Positions 7,960-18,244 of a DNA stretch of 64,000 nt are shown piece by piece. Every line of letters starts with the position of its first letter. Position 1 is the first letter of the stretch. The position numbers and the translations under genes are program-made. The notes below the pieces were generated by a model. The model was given only the letters and a program-made list of their open reading frames with translations. It did no database searches and had not been told where the DNA came from. The stretch is taken from positions 62,001 to 126,000 of the forward strand of contig NZ_BDAG01000015.1 in assembly GCF_002091715.1 (NCBI RefSeq), read 5' to 3'. Origin of the DNA: Pseudomonas migulae NBRC 103157 (GTDB lineage Bacteria; Pseudomonadota; Gammaproteobacteria; Pseudomonadales; Pseudomonadaceae).

Positions 7960-9435
7960 ATGTGGCGTGAAACCAAAATTCTGCTGATTGATGACGATAG
8001 CGTCCGCCGCCGCGATTTGGCGGTGATTCTAAATTTTCTTGGCGAAGAAAATTTACCCTGCGGTAGCCATGACTGGCAGCAGGCTGTCGGCTCTTTGTCA
8101 TCAAGTCGTGAAGTGATCTGTGTCCTCATCGGGACGGTCAATGCTCCTGGCGCACTTCCGGGCTTGTTAAAGACACTCTCTACCTGGGATGAGTTCCTTC
8201 CGGTTTTGTTAATGGGCGATAATTCTTCCGTTGACTTGCCAGAAGACCAGCGTCGTCGAGTGCTTTCGACCCTCGAGATGCCACCCAGCTACAGCAAGCT
8301 GCTCGATTCGCTGCACCGTGCCCAGGTCTATCGCGAGATGTATGACCAGGCTCGCGAGCGCGGTCGTCACCGTGAACCCAATCTTTTCCGCAGTCTTGTC
8401 GGCACCAGTCGGGCGATTCAACACGTCCGTCAGATGATGCAGCAAGTCGCCGACACCGACGCCAGCGTGCTGATTCTCGGCGAGTCCGGCACCGGCAAGG
8501 AAGTGGTTGCGCGTAACCTGCACTATCACTCCAAGCGTCGTGATGCGCCGTTCGTGCCGGTCAACTGCGGGGCGATCCCTGCCGAGTTGCTGGAAAGCGA
8601 ACTGTTCGGTCACGAGAAGGGTGCCTTCACCGGGGCAATCACCAGCCGCGCCGGGCGTTTTGAACTCGCCAACGGCGGCACGCTGTTCCTCGATGAAATC
8701 GGCGACATGCCGCTGCCAATGCAGGTCAAGTTGCTGCGCGTGTTGCAGGAGCGCACCTTCGAGCGCGTGGGCAGCAACAAGACCCAGAGCGTCGATGTGC
8801 GCATCATCGCGGCGACCCACAAGAATCTCGAAAGCATGATCGAGATCGGCACTTTCCGCGAAGACTTGTACTACCGCCTGAACGTGTTCCCGATCGAGAT
8901 GGCGCCGCTGCGCGAGCGCGTCGAAGACATTCCGTTGCTGATGAACGAATTGATCTCGCGCATGGAGCACGAGAAGCGCGGCTCGATCCGTTTCAACTCC
9001 GCAGCGATCATGTCGCTGTGTCGTCACGGCTGGCCGGGCAACGTTCGCGAGCTGGCGAACCTGGTGGAGCGCATGGCGATCATGCACCCGTACGGGGTGA
9101 TTGGGGTCGTCGAGCTGCCGAAGAAATTCCGCTATGTCGATGACGAAGACGAGCAGTTGGTCGACAGCCTGCGTAGCGATCTGGAAGAGCGCGTGGCAAT
9201 CAATGGCCATACGCCGGACTTCACCGCCAACGCCATGCTGCCGCCGGAAGGCCTGGACCTGAAAGACTACCTCGGTGGTCTGGAGCAAGGGCTGATCCAG
9301 CAGGCGCTGGATGATGCCAACGGCATTGTGGCGCGCGCCGCCGAGCGCCTGCGGATTCGCCGCACCACGCTGGTGGAGAAGATGCGCAAGTACGGCATGA
9401 GTCGTCGCGACGGTGATGAACAGGCGGATGATTGA
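7960..9435 (+). CDS. fleQ: Flagellar master regulator FleQ
   Basis: A 491-residue NtrC-family activator of sigma-54 flagellar promoters; in P. aeruginosa it also controls exopolysaccharide genes, binds cyclic di-GMP and is restrained by FleN. The N-terminal receiver-like domain (residues 1-125) has no aspartate at the phospho-acceptor position (CVLIG), as expected for FleQ. The AAA+ domain has Walker A GESGTGKE (174-181), the sigma-54 contact loop GAFTGA (221-226) and Walker B TLFLDEIG (241-248). A Fis-type helix-turn-helix lies at the end ([21 protein letters not shown], residues about 458-478). The 173 bases upstream hold two TTGAC(T) boxes (7825, 7843), possible sigma-70 -35 elements, with no strong -10. 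Confidence 0.97.
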   Translation: MWRETKILLIDDDSVRRRDLAVILNFLGEENLPCGSHDWQQAVGSLSSSREVICVLIGTVNAPGALPGLLKTLSTWDEFLPVLLMGDNSSVDLPEDQRRRVLSTLEMPPSYSKLLDSLHRAQVYREMYDQARERGRHREPNLFRSLVGTSRAIQHVRQMMQQVADTDASVLILGESGTGKEVVARNLHYHSKRRDAPFVPVNCGAIPAELLESELFGHEKGAFTGAITSRAGRFELANGGTLFLDEIGDMPLPMQVKLLRVLQERTFERVGSNKTQSVDVRIIAATHKNLESMIEIGTFREDLYYRLNVFPIEMAPLRERVEDIPLLMNELISRMEHEKRGSIRFNSAAIMSLCRHGWPGNVRELANLVERMAIMHPYGVIGVVELPKKFRYVDDEDEQLVDSLRSDLEERVAINGHTPDFTANAMLPPEGLDLKDYLGGLEQGLIQQALDDANGIVARAAERLRIRRTTLVEKMRKYGMSRRDGDEQADD

Positions 9436-9476
9436 CGCCTGTTTTTCAAGTCCTTCATTTATAGGCGGTTTTTTTT

Positions 9477-9492
9477 AGGCACGGGTATTGCT
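9477..9492 (+). promoter_or_regulatory. Sigma-54 promoter of fleSR
   Basis: AGGCAC-GGGTA-TTGCT, with the invariant GG (9478-9479) and GC (9490-9491) separated by exactly ten bases. It lies 54 bases before fleS, matching FleQ-dependent expression of fleSR known from P. aeruginosa. Confidence 0.85.
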
Positions 9493-9545
9493 ACATCCCT
9501 CGCAACGTTCCGTTTAACTGACGGTCAGCCACGCGAGAGAGCACG

Positions 9546-10769
9546 ATGCCCCACGCCGCCCAGATGTCTCCTGTCCCTGACGCTTCGGGGCACCCGTCGT
9601 CCGTAGAGCAGGCAAGCCGGCTTGGCCTCGAGCAGGCGTTCGCGCTGTTCAATCAGATGTCGAGCCAGTTGACCGACTCCTACAGCATGCTCGAAGCGCG
9701 GGTCACCGAACTCAAGGGTGAGCTGGCGGTGGTCAGCGCTCAGCGCATGCAGGAACTGGCGGAAAAAGAACGCCTGGCCAATCGCCTGCAAAACCTCCTC
9801 GATCTGTTGCCGGGTGGCGTCATTGTCATTGATGCCCTGGGCATCGTGCGCGAAGCCAACCCCGCTGCCTGCGAGCTGCTCGGTCTGCCTCTCGAAGGCG
9901 AGCTGTGGCGCCATGTCATTGCCCGTTGCTTTGCGCCGCGTGAAGACGATGGTCATGAAATCTCTCTCAAGGACGGTCGGCGCCTGTCGATCGCCACTCG
10001 CTCGCTGGATGCCGAACCTGGCCAGTTGGTATTGCTCAACGACCTGACCGAAACCCGACACCTGCAAGATCAACTGGCCCGCCACGAACGCCTGTCGTCA
10101 CTCGGTCGCATGGTTGCGTCGCTGGCTCATCAAATCCGCACGCCTTTGTCCGCTGCATTACTCTACGCCAGTCATCTGGCCGAGCAAGAATTGCCGGTCG
10201 CCACGCAGCAGCGTTTCGCCGGCCGCCTGAAAGAGCGTCTGCACGAGCTGGAGCATCAAGTGCGTGACATGCTGGTGTTCGCGCGTGGCGAGCTGCCGTT
10301 GACCGATCGCGTCACGCCAAAGATGCTCATGCAGTCCTTGCAATCGGCCGCATTGACCCACGTACAGGACCTGCCGATTCGCTGGCAGTGCGACAGCCAC
10401 GCGGGGGAGTTGCTGTGCAATCGCGACACCTTGGTCGGCGCGATCCTGAACCTGATCGAGAACGCCATCCAGGCGAGCGCCGGTGACGTCCGTTTGAAAG
10501 TGCATCTCTACAGTCGTGACAACACCCTGCGGGTTTCGGTCAGCGACAGCGGAAGCGGTATCGATGCGAAAGTGCTGGCGCGTCTCGGCGAGCCGTTCTT
10601 TACCACCAAAACCACTGGAACAGGCCTCGGTCTGACCGTGGTCAAGGCCGTTGCGCGTGCTCATCAGGGAGAATTGCAGCTGCGCTCGCGGCTGGGGCGC
10701 GGCACTTGCGCGCAGGTGATTCTGCCGCTTTTTTCTGATGAGAAGCGTAGCGCTCAGAGAGCGGAGTGA
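9546..10769 (+). CDS. fleS: Sensor histidine kinase FleS
   Basis: A 407-residue cytoplasmic sensor kinase without membrane segments that phosphorylates FleR. Domains in order: a helical N-terminal region, a PAS domain (about residues 80-165, around LLPGGVIVIDALGIVREANPAA, read in part), a HisKA domain with the phospho-His in SLAHQIRTPLSAAL (near 197), then the HATPase with N-box NLIENAIQAS, G1 DSGSGID and GTGLGLTVVKAV. It is expressed from a sigma-54 promoter. The fleR frame follows within a few bases. Confidence 0.95.
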   Translation: MPHAAQMSPVPDASGHPSSVEQASRLGLEQAFALFNQMSSQLTDSYSMLEARVTELKGELAVVSAQRMQELAEKERLANRLQNLLDLLPGGVIVIDALGIVREANPAACELLGLPLEGELWRHVIARCFAPREDDGHEISLKDGRRLSIATRSLDAEPGQLVLLNDLTETRHLQDQLARHERLSSLGRMVASLAHQIRTPLSAALLYASHLAEQELPVATQQRFAGRLKERLHELEHQVRDMLVFARGELPLTDRVTPKMLMQSLQSAALTHVQDLPIRWQCDSHAGELLCNRDTLVGAILNLIENAIQASAGDVRLKVHLYSRDNTLRVSVSDSGSGIDAKVLARLGEPFFTTKTTGTGLGLTVVKAVARAHQGELQLRSRLGRGTCAQVILPLFSDEKRSAQRAE

Positions 10770-10774
10770 AGGGC

Positions 10775-12160
10775 ATGGCAATCAAGGTTTTACTGGTCGA
10801 GGATGACCGCGCGTTGCGCGAGGCACTGGCGGATACGCTGATGCTCGCGGGACACGACTACAAGGCTGTCGGTTCGGCGGAAGAGGCGCTCGAGGCTGTC
10901 GGTGCCGAGACCTTCAATCTGGTGCTCAGCGACGTCAATATGCCGGGCATGGACGGCCATCAACTGCTCGGCTTGTTGCGGGCTCGTCAGCCACAATTGC
11001 CCGTCTTGCTGATGACGGCTCACGGTGCTGTGGAGCGTGCGGTCGATGCGATGCGTCAGGGCGCGGTGGATTATCTGGTCAAGCCGTTCGAGCCCAAGGC
11101 GTTGCTGGATCTGGTGGCGCGTCATGCGCTGGGCAGTCTGGGCGCTCCCGACAGCGAAGGGCCTGTTGCGTATGAGCCGGCCAGTGCGCAATTGCTCGAA
11201 TTGGCTGCGCGGGTAGCGCGCAGCGATTCCACCGTATTGATCTCCGGCGAGTCCGGGACCGGTAAAGAGGTGCTGGCGCGCTACATCCATCAGCACTCGC
11301 ATCGCGCCAGTCAGCCGTTCATTGCGATCAACTGCGCGGCGATTCCCGACAACATGCTCGAGGCGACGCTGTTCGGTCACGAGAAGGGCTCGTTCACCGG
11401 CGCCATCGCGGCGCAGGCCGGCAAGTTCGAGCAGGCCGACGGCGGCACCATCCTGCTGGACGAGATTTCCGAAATGCCTCTGGGTCTTCAGGCCAAGTTG
11501 CTGCGGGTGTTGCAGGAGCGTGAGGTCGAGCGGGTGGGGGCACGCAAGCCCATTACGCTGGACATTCGTGTTGTCGCGACCACCAACCGTGACCTGGCGG
11601 GTGAAGTGGCGGCGGGCCGTTTTCGTGAAGACCTCTACTATCGCCTGTCGGTATTTCCACTGGCCTGGCGTCCATTGCGCGAGCGTACCGCCGATATCCT
11701 GCCGCTGGCCGAACGCCTGTTGGCCAAACACGTCAATAAAATGAAGCATGCCGCGGCGAGACTGTCGCCCGAGGCTCAGGCGTGCCTGATCGGCTATCCA
11801 TGGCCGGGCAACGTACGAGAGCTGGACAATGCGATTCAGCGTGCCTTGATTCTGCAGCAGGGCGGTTTGATCCAGCCTCAGGATTTCTGTCTCGCTGGGC
11901 CGGTTGCCTGTGCGCCGTTGCCGACATTGGCGTCGGTGCCGGTGCGGTCGATGGAGGTCGAGGCCGAATCGGCTGGGGCGCTGGGGGACGATCTGCGTCG
12001 TCGCGAATTCCAGATGATTATCGACACCCTGCGCTCTGAGCGTGGGCGCCGCAAAGAAGCGGCCGAGCGTTTGGGTATCAGTCCGCGGACGCTGCGCTAC
12101 AAGCTGGCGCAAATGCGTGATGCCGGAATGGATGTGGAAGCTTATTTGTTCGCCACCTGA
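10775..12160 (+). CDS. fleR: Sigma-54-dependent response regulator FleR
   Basis: A 461-residue NtrC-type activator for late-middle flagellar genes such as the flg hook and basal-body operons. It has a full receiver with acidic pocket VEDD and phospho-Asp53 in LSDVNMPGMDG, then the AAA+ domain with Walker A GESGTGKE, and a C-terminal Fis-type helix-turn-helix (EAAERLGISPRTLRYKL). The loop that contacts sigma-54 reads GSFTGA rather than GAFTGA. The open frame starts at GTG 10766 overlapping fleS, but the ATG at 10775, with GAAGGG just before it, gives the usual start MAIKVLLVEDD. Confidence 0.95.
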   Translation: MAIKVLLVEDDRALREALADTLMLAGHDYKAVGSAEEALEAVGAETFNLVLSDVNMPGMDGHQLLGLLRARQPQLPVLLMTAHGAVERAVDAMRQGAVDYLVKPFEPKALLDLVARHALGSLGAPDSEGPVAYEPASAQLLELAARVARSDSTVLISGESGTGKEVLARYIHQHSHRASQPFIAINCAAIPDNMLEATLFGHEKGSFTGAIAAQAGKFEQADGGTILLDEISEMPLGLQAKLLRVLQEREVERVGARKPITLDIRVVATTNRDLAGEVAAGRFREDLYYRLSVFPLAWRPLRERTADILPLAERLLAKHVNKMKHAAARLSPEAQACLIGYPWPGNVRELDNAIQRALILQQGGLIQPQDFCLAGPVACAPLPTLASVPVRSMEVEAESAGALGDDLRRREFQMIIDTLRSERGRRKEAAERLGISPRTLRYKLAQMRDAGMDVEAYLFAT

Positions 12161-12229
12161 TCTTGTTTTGTAACGATGGTCGTGAACGATGTCGCGGGGC
12201 GGCAGGATAAGCGCGGCGGTCTTGAGTCC

Positions 12230-12254
12230 ATCGCGAGCAGGCTCGCTCCTGCAG
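12230..12254 (+). repeat. Single REP-type half element between fleR and fliE
   Basis: ATCGCGAGCAGG-CTCGCTCCTGCAG resembles one arm of the REP doublets elsewhere in the window (22214-22303, 54715-54807). No second arm is found within 100 bases. The rest of the 216-base fleR-fliE gap holds only the sigma-54 promoter. Confidence 0.6.
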
Positions 12255-12300
12255 TTTGTGAAAGCAGAGGATTTGCTTTTGTTCAGAGCTGCCACGGAGC

Positions 12301-12316
12301 TGGCACCCTTGTTGCT
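12301..12316 (+). promoter_or_regulatory. Sigma-54 promoter of the fliEFGHIJ operon
   Basis: TGGCAC-CCTTG-TTGCT, an essentially perfect -24/-12 element with GG and GC ten bases apart, 60 bases before the fliE start. Confidence 0.92.
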
Positions 12317-12376
12317 ACACCTCACTACCCGCCGAGTGAGTGTCAAAAAATTGCGGGTCGTCAATGAGAGTAGACC

Positions 12377-12706
12377 ATGAGCCAAGGTATTGAATTTAAT
12401 CGATTGATGCTGGATATGCGTTCCATGCAAATGGATGCCATGTCTGCGCCTAAATCGACTGCCGCCGTCCCAGAACTGAATGGCAGCAGCTTTTCCGACA
12501 TGCTCGGTCAGGCCGTCAATAAAGTGAACGACACACAGCAGGCGTCCAGCCAGTTGGCCAATGCCTTCGAGATCGGCAAAAGCGGCGTGGACCTGACCGA
12601 TGTGATGATTTCCTCGCAGAAGGCGAGCGTGTCTTTCCAGGCGTTGACCCAAGTGCGTAACAAGCTGGTTCAGGCTTACCAAGACATCATGCAGATGCCG
12701 GTTTAA
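12377..12706 (+). CDS. fliE: Flagellar hook-basal body complex protein FliE
   Basis: A 109-residue FliE that joins the MS-ring to the proximal rod and is the first export substrate. The typical C-terminal block is present ([20 protein letters not shown] read in part, then [15 protein letters not shown]). Length is standard. It is first in the operon behind the sigma-54 promoter at 12301 and is followed by fliF after 15 bases. Confidence 0.96.
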   Translation: MSQGIEFNRLMLDMRSMQMDAMSAPKSTAAVPELNGSSFSDMLGQAVNKVNDTQQASSQLANAFEIGKSGVDLTDVMISSQKASVSFQALTQVRNKLVQAYQDIMQMPV

Positions 12707-12721
12707 GGACGAGATTGAGTC

Positions 12722-14506
12722 ATGGCAGAAGCAGTCGCCGATAATGTTCCGGCCAAGGCCACACCGATAGACGGCAAACCGCCGCTGTTCGGCTTGTCCT
12801 TCCTGGAAAACCTCTCCGAGATGACCATGTTGCGTCAGGTGGGCCTGTTGGTCGGCCTGGCAGCGAGCGTGGCCATTGGCTTCGCCGTGGTGTTGTGGTC
12901 CCAGCAGCCGGACTACCGGCCTCTGTACGGCAGCCTTGCCGGTATGGACGCCAAGCAAGTCATGGATACCCTGGCTGCCGCTGACATTCCCTACACCGTT
13001 GAACCGAATTCCGGTGCCTTGCTGGTCAAGGCCGATGACCTGTCCCGTGCGCGACTCAAGCTCGCGGGCGCTGGTGTCACTCCCAGCGATGGCAACATCG
13101 GTTTCGAGATCCTCGACAAGGACCAGGGCCTCGGCACCAGCCAGTTCATGGAAGCGACCCGTTATCGTCGCGGCCTCGAAGGCGAACTGGCCCGGACCAT
13201 TTCCAGCCTGAACAACGTCAAGGGTGCCCGCGTGCACCTGGCGATTCCGAAGAGTTCGGTATTCGTGCGCGACGAGCGCAAGCCAAGCGCTTCGGTGCTG
13301 ATCGAGCTGTATTCCGGCCGCTCGCTGGAGCCGGGTCAGGTGCTGGCGATCATCAACCTGGTCGCGACCAGCGTTCCTGAACTCAGCAAGTCGCAGATCA
13401 CCGTCGTCGACCAGAAGGGCAATCTGCTTTCGGATCAGGCGGAAAATTCCGAACTGACCATGGCCGGTAAGCAATTCGATTACAGCCGTCGCATGGAAAG
13501 CATGCTCACCCAGCGTGTGCACAACATTCTGCAACCGGTGTTGGGCAACGACCGCTACAAAGCCGAAGTCTCCGCCGACGTGGACTTCAGTGCCGTCGAG
13601 TCGACCTCCGAACAGTTCAATCCGGACCAGCCGGCGCTGCGTAGCGAGCAGTCGGTCAACGAACAACGTACCGCCAGCAACGGCCCGCAAGGTGTTCCGG
13701 GTGCGCTGAGCAACCAGCCGCCGTCGCCTGCTTCGGCGCCGCAAACCACCGGTGGCGCCACCGCACAGGCCGGGATGGTACAGCCAGGCCAGCCGCTGCT
13801 GGACGCCAATGGCCAGCAAATCATGGACCCGGCCACCGGCCAGCCGATGCTGGCGCCGTACCCGGCGGACAAGCGTCAACAATCCACCAAGAACTTCGAA
13901 CTCGACCGTTCCATCAGTCACACCAAGCAACAGCAGGGCCGGCTGAATCGCCTGTCGGTGTCGGTGGTGGTGGACGATCAGGTCAAGATCAACGCAGCCA
14001 ACGGTGAAACCACCCGTGCACCGTGGAGCGCCGATGAACTCGCGCGCTTCACCCGTCTGGTACAGGACGCCGTCGGTTTCGACGCCAGCCGTGGCGACAG
14101 TGTCAGCGTGATCAATATGCCGTTCTCCGCCGAGCGCGGTGAAGTGATTGCCGATATTCCGTTCTACTCCCAGCCATGGTTCTGGGACATCGTCAAACAA
14201 GTGCTGGGTGTCTTGTTCATCCTGATACTGGTGTTCGGTGTTCTGCGTCCGGTGCTCAACAACATCACCAATGGCGGCAAAGGCAAGCAGCTGGGCCTGG
14301 GCAGCGACGTGGAGCTCGGCGGCATGGGTGGCCTGGACGGCGAACTGGCCAACGACCGCGTCAGCCTCGGCGGCCCGACCAGCATCCTGCTGCCGAGCCC
14401 GAGCGAAGGCTATGACGCTCAGTTGAATGCAATCAAGAGTCTGGTGGCAGAAGACCCGGGTCGTGTGGCCCAGGTCGTGAAAGAGTGGATTAACGCAGAT
14501 GAGTGA
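12722..14506 (+). CDS. fliF: Flagellar MS-ring protein FliF
   Basis: A 594-residue inner-membrane protein forming the MS-ring, the base on which the rod, C-ring and export gate assemble. Transmembrane segments lie near residues 40-62 and 485-505, flanking the periplasmic ring-building motifs (YRPLYGSL start, the YscJ-like region, and RVHLAIPKSSVFVR near 172). A Pro/Gln/Ala-rich loop interrupts the periplasmic domain around residues 300-385. The C-terminal cytoplasmic tail, which binds FliG, ends in VVKEWINADE. The last 8 bases overlap fliG. Confidence 0.97.
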   Translation: MAEAVADNVPAKATPIDGKPPLFGLSFLENLSEMTMLRQVGLLVGLAASVAIGFAVVLWSQQPDYRPLYGSLAGMDAKQVMDTLAAADIPYTVEPNSGALLVKADDLSRARLKLAGAGVTPSDGNIGFEILDKDQGLGTSQFMEATRYRRGLEGELARTISSLNNVKGARVHLAIPKSSVFVRDERKPSASVLIELYSGRSLEPGQVLAIINLVATSVPELSKSQITVVDQKGNLLSDQAENSELTMAGKQFDYSRRMESMLTQRVHNILQPVLGNDRYKAEVSADVDFSAVESTSEQFNPDQPALRSEQSVNEQRTASNGPQGVPGALSNQPPSPASAPQTTGGATAQAGMVQPGQPLLDANGQQIMDPATGQPMLAPYPADKRQQSTKNFELDRSISHTKQQQGRLNRLSVSVVVDDQVKINAANGETTRAPWSADELARFTRLVQDAVGFDASRGDSVSVINMPFSAERGEVIADIPFYSQPWFWDIVKQVLGVLFILILVFGVLRPVLNNITNGGKGKQLGLGSDVELGGMGGLDGELANDRVSLGGPTSILLPSPSEGYDAQLNAIKSLVAEDPGRVAQVVKEWINADE

Positions 14507-15518
14507 TAACCGAGCCGTTGCCGCCAAACTGTCCCGGGTCGACAAAGCCGCGATTCTGCTGCTGTCCCTGGGTTCTACCGATGCCGCGCAAGTGCTGCGC
14601 CACATGGGGCCCAAAGAGGTCCAGCGTGTGGGTGTGGCCATGGCGCAGATGGGTAATGTGCACCGCGAGCAGGTCGAACAGGTGATGAGCGAGTTCGTCG
14701 ACATCGTCGGTGACCAGACCAGCCTGGGTGTCGGCTCCGACGACTACGTGCGCAAAATGCTCACGCAGGCCCTGGGCGAAGACAAGGCCAACGGCCTGAT
14801 CGACCGGATCCTGCTGGGCGGCAACACCAGTGGCCTCGACAGCCTGAAGTGGATGGAGCCGCGTGCCGTCGCCGACGTGATCCGTTACGAACACCCGCAG
14901 ATCCAGGCGATCGTCGTGGCGTATCTCGATCCTGATCAGGCCGGCGAAGTGCTGGGCAACTTCGACCACAAGGTGCGTCTGGACATCATTCTGCGGGTCT
15001 CCTCGCTGAACACCGTGCAGCCAGCGGCCCTGAAAGAGCTCAACCAGATTCTCGAGAAGCAGTTCTCCGGCAACTCGAATGCCTCGCGCACCACCCTGGG
15101 TGGCATCAAGCGTGCGGCCGACATCATGAACTTCCTCGACAGCTCGATCGAAGGCCAGTTGATGGACTCGATCCGCGAAGTCGACGAAGACCTGTCCGGT
15201 CAGATCGAAGACCTCATGTTCGTGTTCAACAACCTGTCCGATGTCGACGACCGCGGCATTCAGGCGTTGCTGCGCGAAGTGTCCTCCGATGTGCTGGTGC
15301 TGGCGCTCAAGGGCTCGGACGAAGGCGTCAAGGAAAAGATCTTCAAGAACATGTCCAAGCGGGCGGCCGAACTGTTGCGCGACGACCTCGAGGCCAAAGG
15401 CCCGGTGCGTGTCAGCGACGTGGAAACTGCGCAGAAAGAAATCCTCACCATTGCTCGCCGTATGGCCGAAGCCGGAGAAATCGTTCTCGGCGGGAAGGGC
15501 GGCGAAGAGATGATCTAA
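14499..15518 (+). CDS. fliG: Flagellar motor switch protein FliG
   Basis: A 339-residue C-ring protein that transmits torque from the stators and switches rotation. The N-terminal domain binds FliF, the middle domain carries the EHPQ motif (YEHPQIQAIV near residue 131) for FliM, and the C-terminal domain has the charged torque helix (DDRGIQALLREV and LRDDLEAKGPVRVSDVE). Length is normal and all three armadillo-like domains are present. Its start overlaps the end of fliF. Confidence 0.97.
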   Translation: MSDNRAVAAKLSRVDKAAILLLSLGSTDAAQVLRHMGPKEVQRVGVAMAQMGNVHREQVEQVMSEFVDIVGDQTSLGVGSDDYVRKMLTQALGEDKANGLIDRILLGGNTSGLDSLKWMEPRAVADVIRYEHPQIQAIVVAYLDPDQAGEVLGNFDHKVRLDIILRVSSLNTVQPAALKELNQILEKQFSGNSNASRTTLGGIKRAADIMNFLDSSIEGQLMDSIREVDEDLSGQIEDLMFVFNNLSDVDDRGIQALLREVSSDVLVLALKGSDEGVKEKIFKNMSKRAAELLRDDLEAKGPVRVSDVETAQKEILTIARRMAEAGEIVLGGKGGEEMI

Positions 15519-15525
15519 GGTCACT

Positions 15526-16326
15526 ATGTCGTCCAAACATGATGAGTCCCAGACCGACCTGATCCGTGCCAAGGACGTCGGTGGTTTCGATGTCTGGTCG
15601 CTGCCCAGTTTCGACCCGCACGTACCGGAGCCCGAGCCAGAACCTGAGCCCGAGCCGCCGGAAATGGAAGAAGTGCCGCTGGAAGAAGTCCAGCCACTGA
15701 CCCTCGAAGAACTCGAAAGCATTCGCCAGGAGGCCTACAACGAAGGCTTCGCGACGGGTGAGAAAGAAGGGTTTCACAGCACCACGCTCAAGGTTCGCCA
15801 GGAAGCCGAGGCAGTCCTTGCGCCGAAAGTCGCGGCACTTGAGCAATTGATGGCCAACCTGTTCGAGCCTATCGCCGAGCAGGACACGCAAATCGAGAAG
15901 TCCTTGGTCGACCTCGTGCAGCACATCACCAGGCAGGTGATTCAGCGCGAACTGGCCATCGACTCGACACAGATCGAACACGTCATGCGCGACGCCCTCA
16001 AGCTGTTGCCGTTGGGCGTGGGCAATGTGCGGCTGTACGTCAACCCGCAGGATTTCGAACAGGTCAAAGCCCTGCGCGAGCGCCATGAAGAAACCTGGCG
16101 CATCGTCGAGGACGAAGCATTGTTGCCTGGCGGTTGCCGGGTCGAGACTGAGCACAGTCGCATCGATGCCACTGTCGAAACCCGTATTGCCAGGGTCATG
16201 GACAAGCTGTTCGATCAGTTGCACGAACAGGCCTTGCACCCTGCCGCACCGGATCTGAGCCTGGACCTGCCGATCGACGACAAGCCTGCGGTCGCAGCCG
16301 AACCGGAAGAACCCGATGCGCCTTGA
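15526..16326 (+). CDS. fliH: Flagellar assembly protein FliH
   Basis: A 266-residue regulator of the export ATPase. The N-terminal region is acidic and has a run of Glu-Pro repeats (residues about 34-46). The central region ([15 protein letters not shown], near 68-82) contains the FliH glycine-spaced helix pattern, and the C-terminal domain resembles V-ATPase E subunit and binds FliI. It overlaps fliI by 11 bases, so the two partners are translationally coupled. Confidence 0.94.
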   Translation: MSSKHDESQTDLIRAKDVGGFDVWSLPSFDPHVPEPEPEPEPEPPEMEEVPLEEVQPLTLEELESIRQEAYNEGFATGEKEGFHSTTLKVRQEAEAVLAPKVAALEQLMANLFEPIAEQDTQIEKSLVDLVQHITRQVIQRELAIDSTQIEHVMRDALKLLPLGVGNVRLYVNPQDFEQVKALRERHEETWRIVEDEALLPGGCRVETEHSRIDATVETRIARVMDKLFDQLHEQALHPAAPDLSLDLPIDDKPAVAAEPEEPDAP

Positions 16327-17674
16327 TCGCACCAGCTTCGCCAAGCGCCTGGGCAGTTATGCCGAGGCCACGGAGCTTGCCGGCGCACCGATCCTTGAAG
16401 GTCGCTTGCTGCGCATGGTCGGCCTGACCCTCGAGGCTGAAGGTTTGCGCGCCGCCATGGGCAGTCGCTGCATGGTGATCAACGACGACAGTTACCACCC
16501 GGTGCAGGTCGAAGCCGAAGTCATGGGGTTCTCCGGCAGCAAAGTCTTCCTGATGCCGGTCGGCAGCGTTGCCGGCATCGCGCCCGGTGCCCGTGTGGTG
16601 CCTTTGGCCGACACCGGTCGCTTGCCGATGGGCATGAGCATGCTCGGGCGGGTGCTGGATGGCGCCGGTCGTGCGCTGGACGGCAAGGGCGGGATGAAGG
16701 CGGAAGACTGGGTCCCGATGGACGGCCCGACGATCAACCCGCTCAAGCGTCACCCGATCAGCGAGCCGCTGGACGTGGGTATTCGCTCCATCAATGGTTT
16801 GCTGACGGTCGGTCGCGGGCAGCGGCTCGGGTTGTTCGCCGGTACCGGCGTCGGCAAGAGTGTGCTGCTGGGCATGATGACCCGCTTCACCGAGGCCGAC
16901 ATTATCGTCGTGGGGCTGATCGGTGAACGGGGTCGTGAAGTTAAAGAGTTCATCGAGCACATCCTCGGTGAAGAGGGCCTCAAGCGTTCAGTGGTCGTGG
17001 CGTCGCCCGCGGACGACGCGCCACTGATGCGCCTGCGCGCCGCGATGTATTGCACGCGGATTGCCGAGTATTTCCGCGACAAGGGCAAGAACGTCCTGTT
17101 GCTCATGGACTCGCTGACCCGTTTCGCCCAGGCTCAGCGGGAAATCGCCCTGGCCATCGGCGAACCGCCGGCGACCAAGGGTTATCCGCCATCGGTGTTC
17201 GCCAAGTTGCCGAAACTGGTAGAAAGGGCCGGTAACGCCGAAAAGGGCGGTGGTTCGATCACGGCGTTCTACACCGTGCTGTCCGAAGGTGATGACCAGC
17301 AGGATCCGATCGCCGATGCGGCCCGGGGCGTACTCGACGGGCACATCGTCCTGTCCCGGCGTCTGGCCGAAGAGGGGCACTACCCGGCCATCGATATCGA
17401 AGCCTCCATCAGCCGGGTCATGCCGTCGGTGGTGTCGCCGGAACACATGGCTCGCGCGCAGTATTTCAAGCAGCTGTGGTCGCGCTATCAGCAGAGTCGG
17501 GACTTGATCAGCGTGGGCGCCTACGTCGCCGGCGGTGACCGGGAAACCGACCTGGCGATTTCCCTGCAGCCGCAGTTGGTCAAATACCTGCGCCAAGGGC
17601 TTAACGACAAGATCAGCCTGGGCGAAAGCGAATCCTATCTCGGTTCGATCTTCGCGCCCGCGGCTGGCGGCTAA
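16316..17674 (+). CDS. fliI: Flagellum-specific ATPase FliI
   Basis: A 452-residue F1-beta-like ATPase that energises and orders substrate entry into the export gate. It has an N-terminal beta-barrel, Walker A GTGVGKS (residues 176-182), the [12 protein letters not shown] block, Walker [17 protein letters not shown], and the family motif [16 protein letters not shown]. The start lies inside fliH. The C-terminus is intact (YLGSIF). Confidence 0.97.
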   Translation: MRLDRTSFAKRLGSYAEATELAGAPILEGRLLRMVGLTLEAEGLRAAMGSRCMVINDDSYHPVQVEAEVMGFSGSKVFLMPVGSVAGIAPGARVVPLADTGRLPMGMSMLGRVLDGAGRALDGKGGMKAEDWVPMDGPTINPLKRHPISEPLDVGIRSINGLLTVGRGQRLGLFAGTGVGKSVLLGMMTRFTEADIIVVGLIGERGREVKEFIEHILGEEGLKRSVVVASPADDAPLMRLRAAMYCTRIAEYFRDKGKNVLLLMDSLTRFAQAQREIALAIGEPPATKGYPPSVFAKLPKLVERAGNAEKGGGSITAFYTVLSEGDDQQDPIADAARGVLDGHIVLSRRLAEEGHYPAIDIEASISRVMPSVVSPEHMARAQYFKQLWSRYQQSRDLISVGAYVAGGDRETDLAISLQPQLVKYLRQGLNDKISLGESESYLGSIFAPAAGG

Positions 17675-17680
17675 TCGATC

Positions 17681-18130
17681 ATGGCCCAGAGTCGGGCAGG
17701 GCGTCTGGCGCCGGTGGTCGATATGGCCGAGAAGGCCGAGAAAACCGCCGTCCAGCGATTGGGCCATTTTCAGGGTCAGGTTCGCTTGGCTGAAAGCAAG
17801 CTCGCCGACCTCGAGGCTTTTCGTCTCGACTACCAGGAGCAGTGGATCATTCGCGGCAGCAGCGGCGTTTCGGGCCAATGGTTGCTGGGGTATCAGGGTT
17901 TTCTTGCGCAACTGGGCGTCGCCATCGATCAGCAGCGGCAAAGCCTGGCGTGGCATCAGAACAATCTGAACAAGGCGCGGGACACCTGGCAGCAGGCGTT
18001 TGCCCGGGTCGAAGGCTTGCGCAAGCTGGTCCAGCGCTACGCCGACGAGGCGCGGCAGCTGGAAGACAAGCGCGAGCAGAAGCTGCTGGACGAATTGTCT
18101 CAGCGGTTGCCCCGTGAGAGTCCGTATTGA
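17681..18130 (+). CDS. fliJ: Flagellar export protein FliJ
   Basis: A 149-residue coiled-coil protein that sits in the FliI hexamer like the F1 gamma stalk and links it to FlhA. Nearly the whole length is predicted helical heptads rich in Gln, Arg and Leu (RLAPVVDMAEKAEKTAV at the start, EARQLEDKREQKLLDEL near the end). It is the last gene of the fliE operon. A REP doublet lies immediately downstream. Confidence 0.93.
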   Translation: MAQSRAGRLAPVVDMAEKAEKTAVQRLGHFQGQVRLAESKLADLEAFRLDYQEQWIIRGSSGVSGQWLLGYQGFLAQLGVAIDQQRQSLAWHQNNLNKARDTWQQAFARVEGLRKLVQRYADEARQLEDKREQKLLDELSQRLPRESPY

Positions 18131-18153
18131 GTCAGTGAAACCGCGTTATCGTT

Positions 18154-18244
18154 CTTCGCGGGCAAGCCCGCTCCCACAGTTTTCGCGTCGATCGCAATTT
18201 CTGTGAACGACACAAAACCTGTGGGAGCGGGCTTGCCCGCGAAG
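18154..18244. repeat. REP doublet (REPIN-like) between fliJ and hsbA
   Basis: Inverted arms of 26 bases: 18154-18179 (CTTCGCGGGCAAGCCCGCTC then CCACAG) and its exact complement at 18219-18244, with a 39-base spacer. The arms match the Pseudomonas extragenic palindrome type containing GGGAGCGGGCTTGC. The remainder of the gap to 18342 shows no gene or strong promoter. Confidence 0.85.

Noticed and set aside
10790..14704. A 1304-codon open frame on the minus strand across fleR, fliE and fliF
   Set aside because: It is antisense to three well-supported genes, has a low-complexity His/Gln/Arg-rich translation with no domain, and arises from the strong third-position GC bias of the plus-strand genes.
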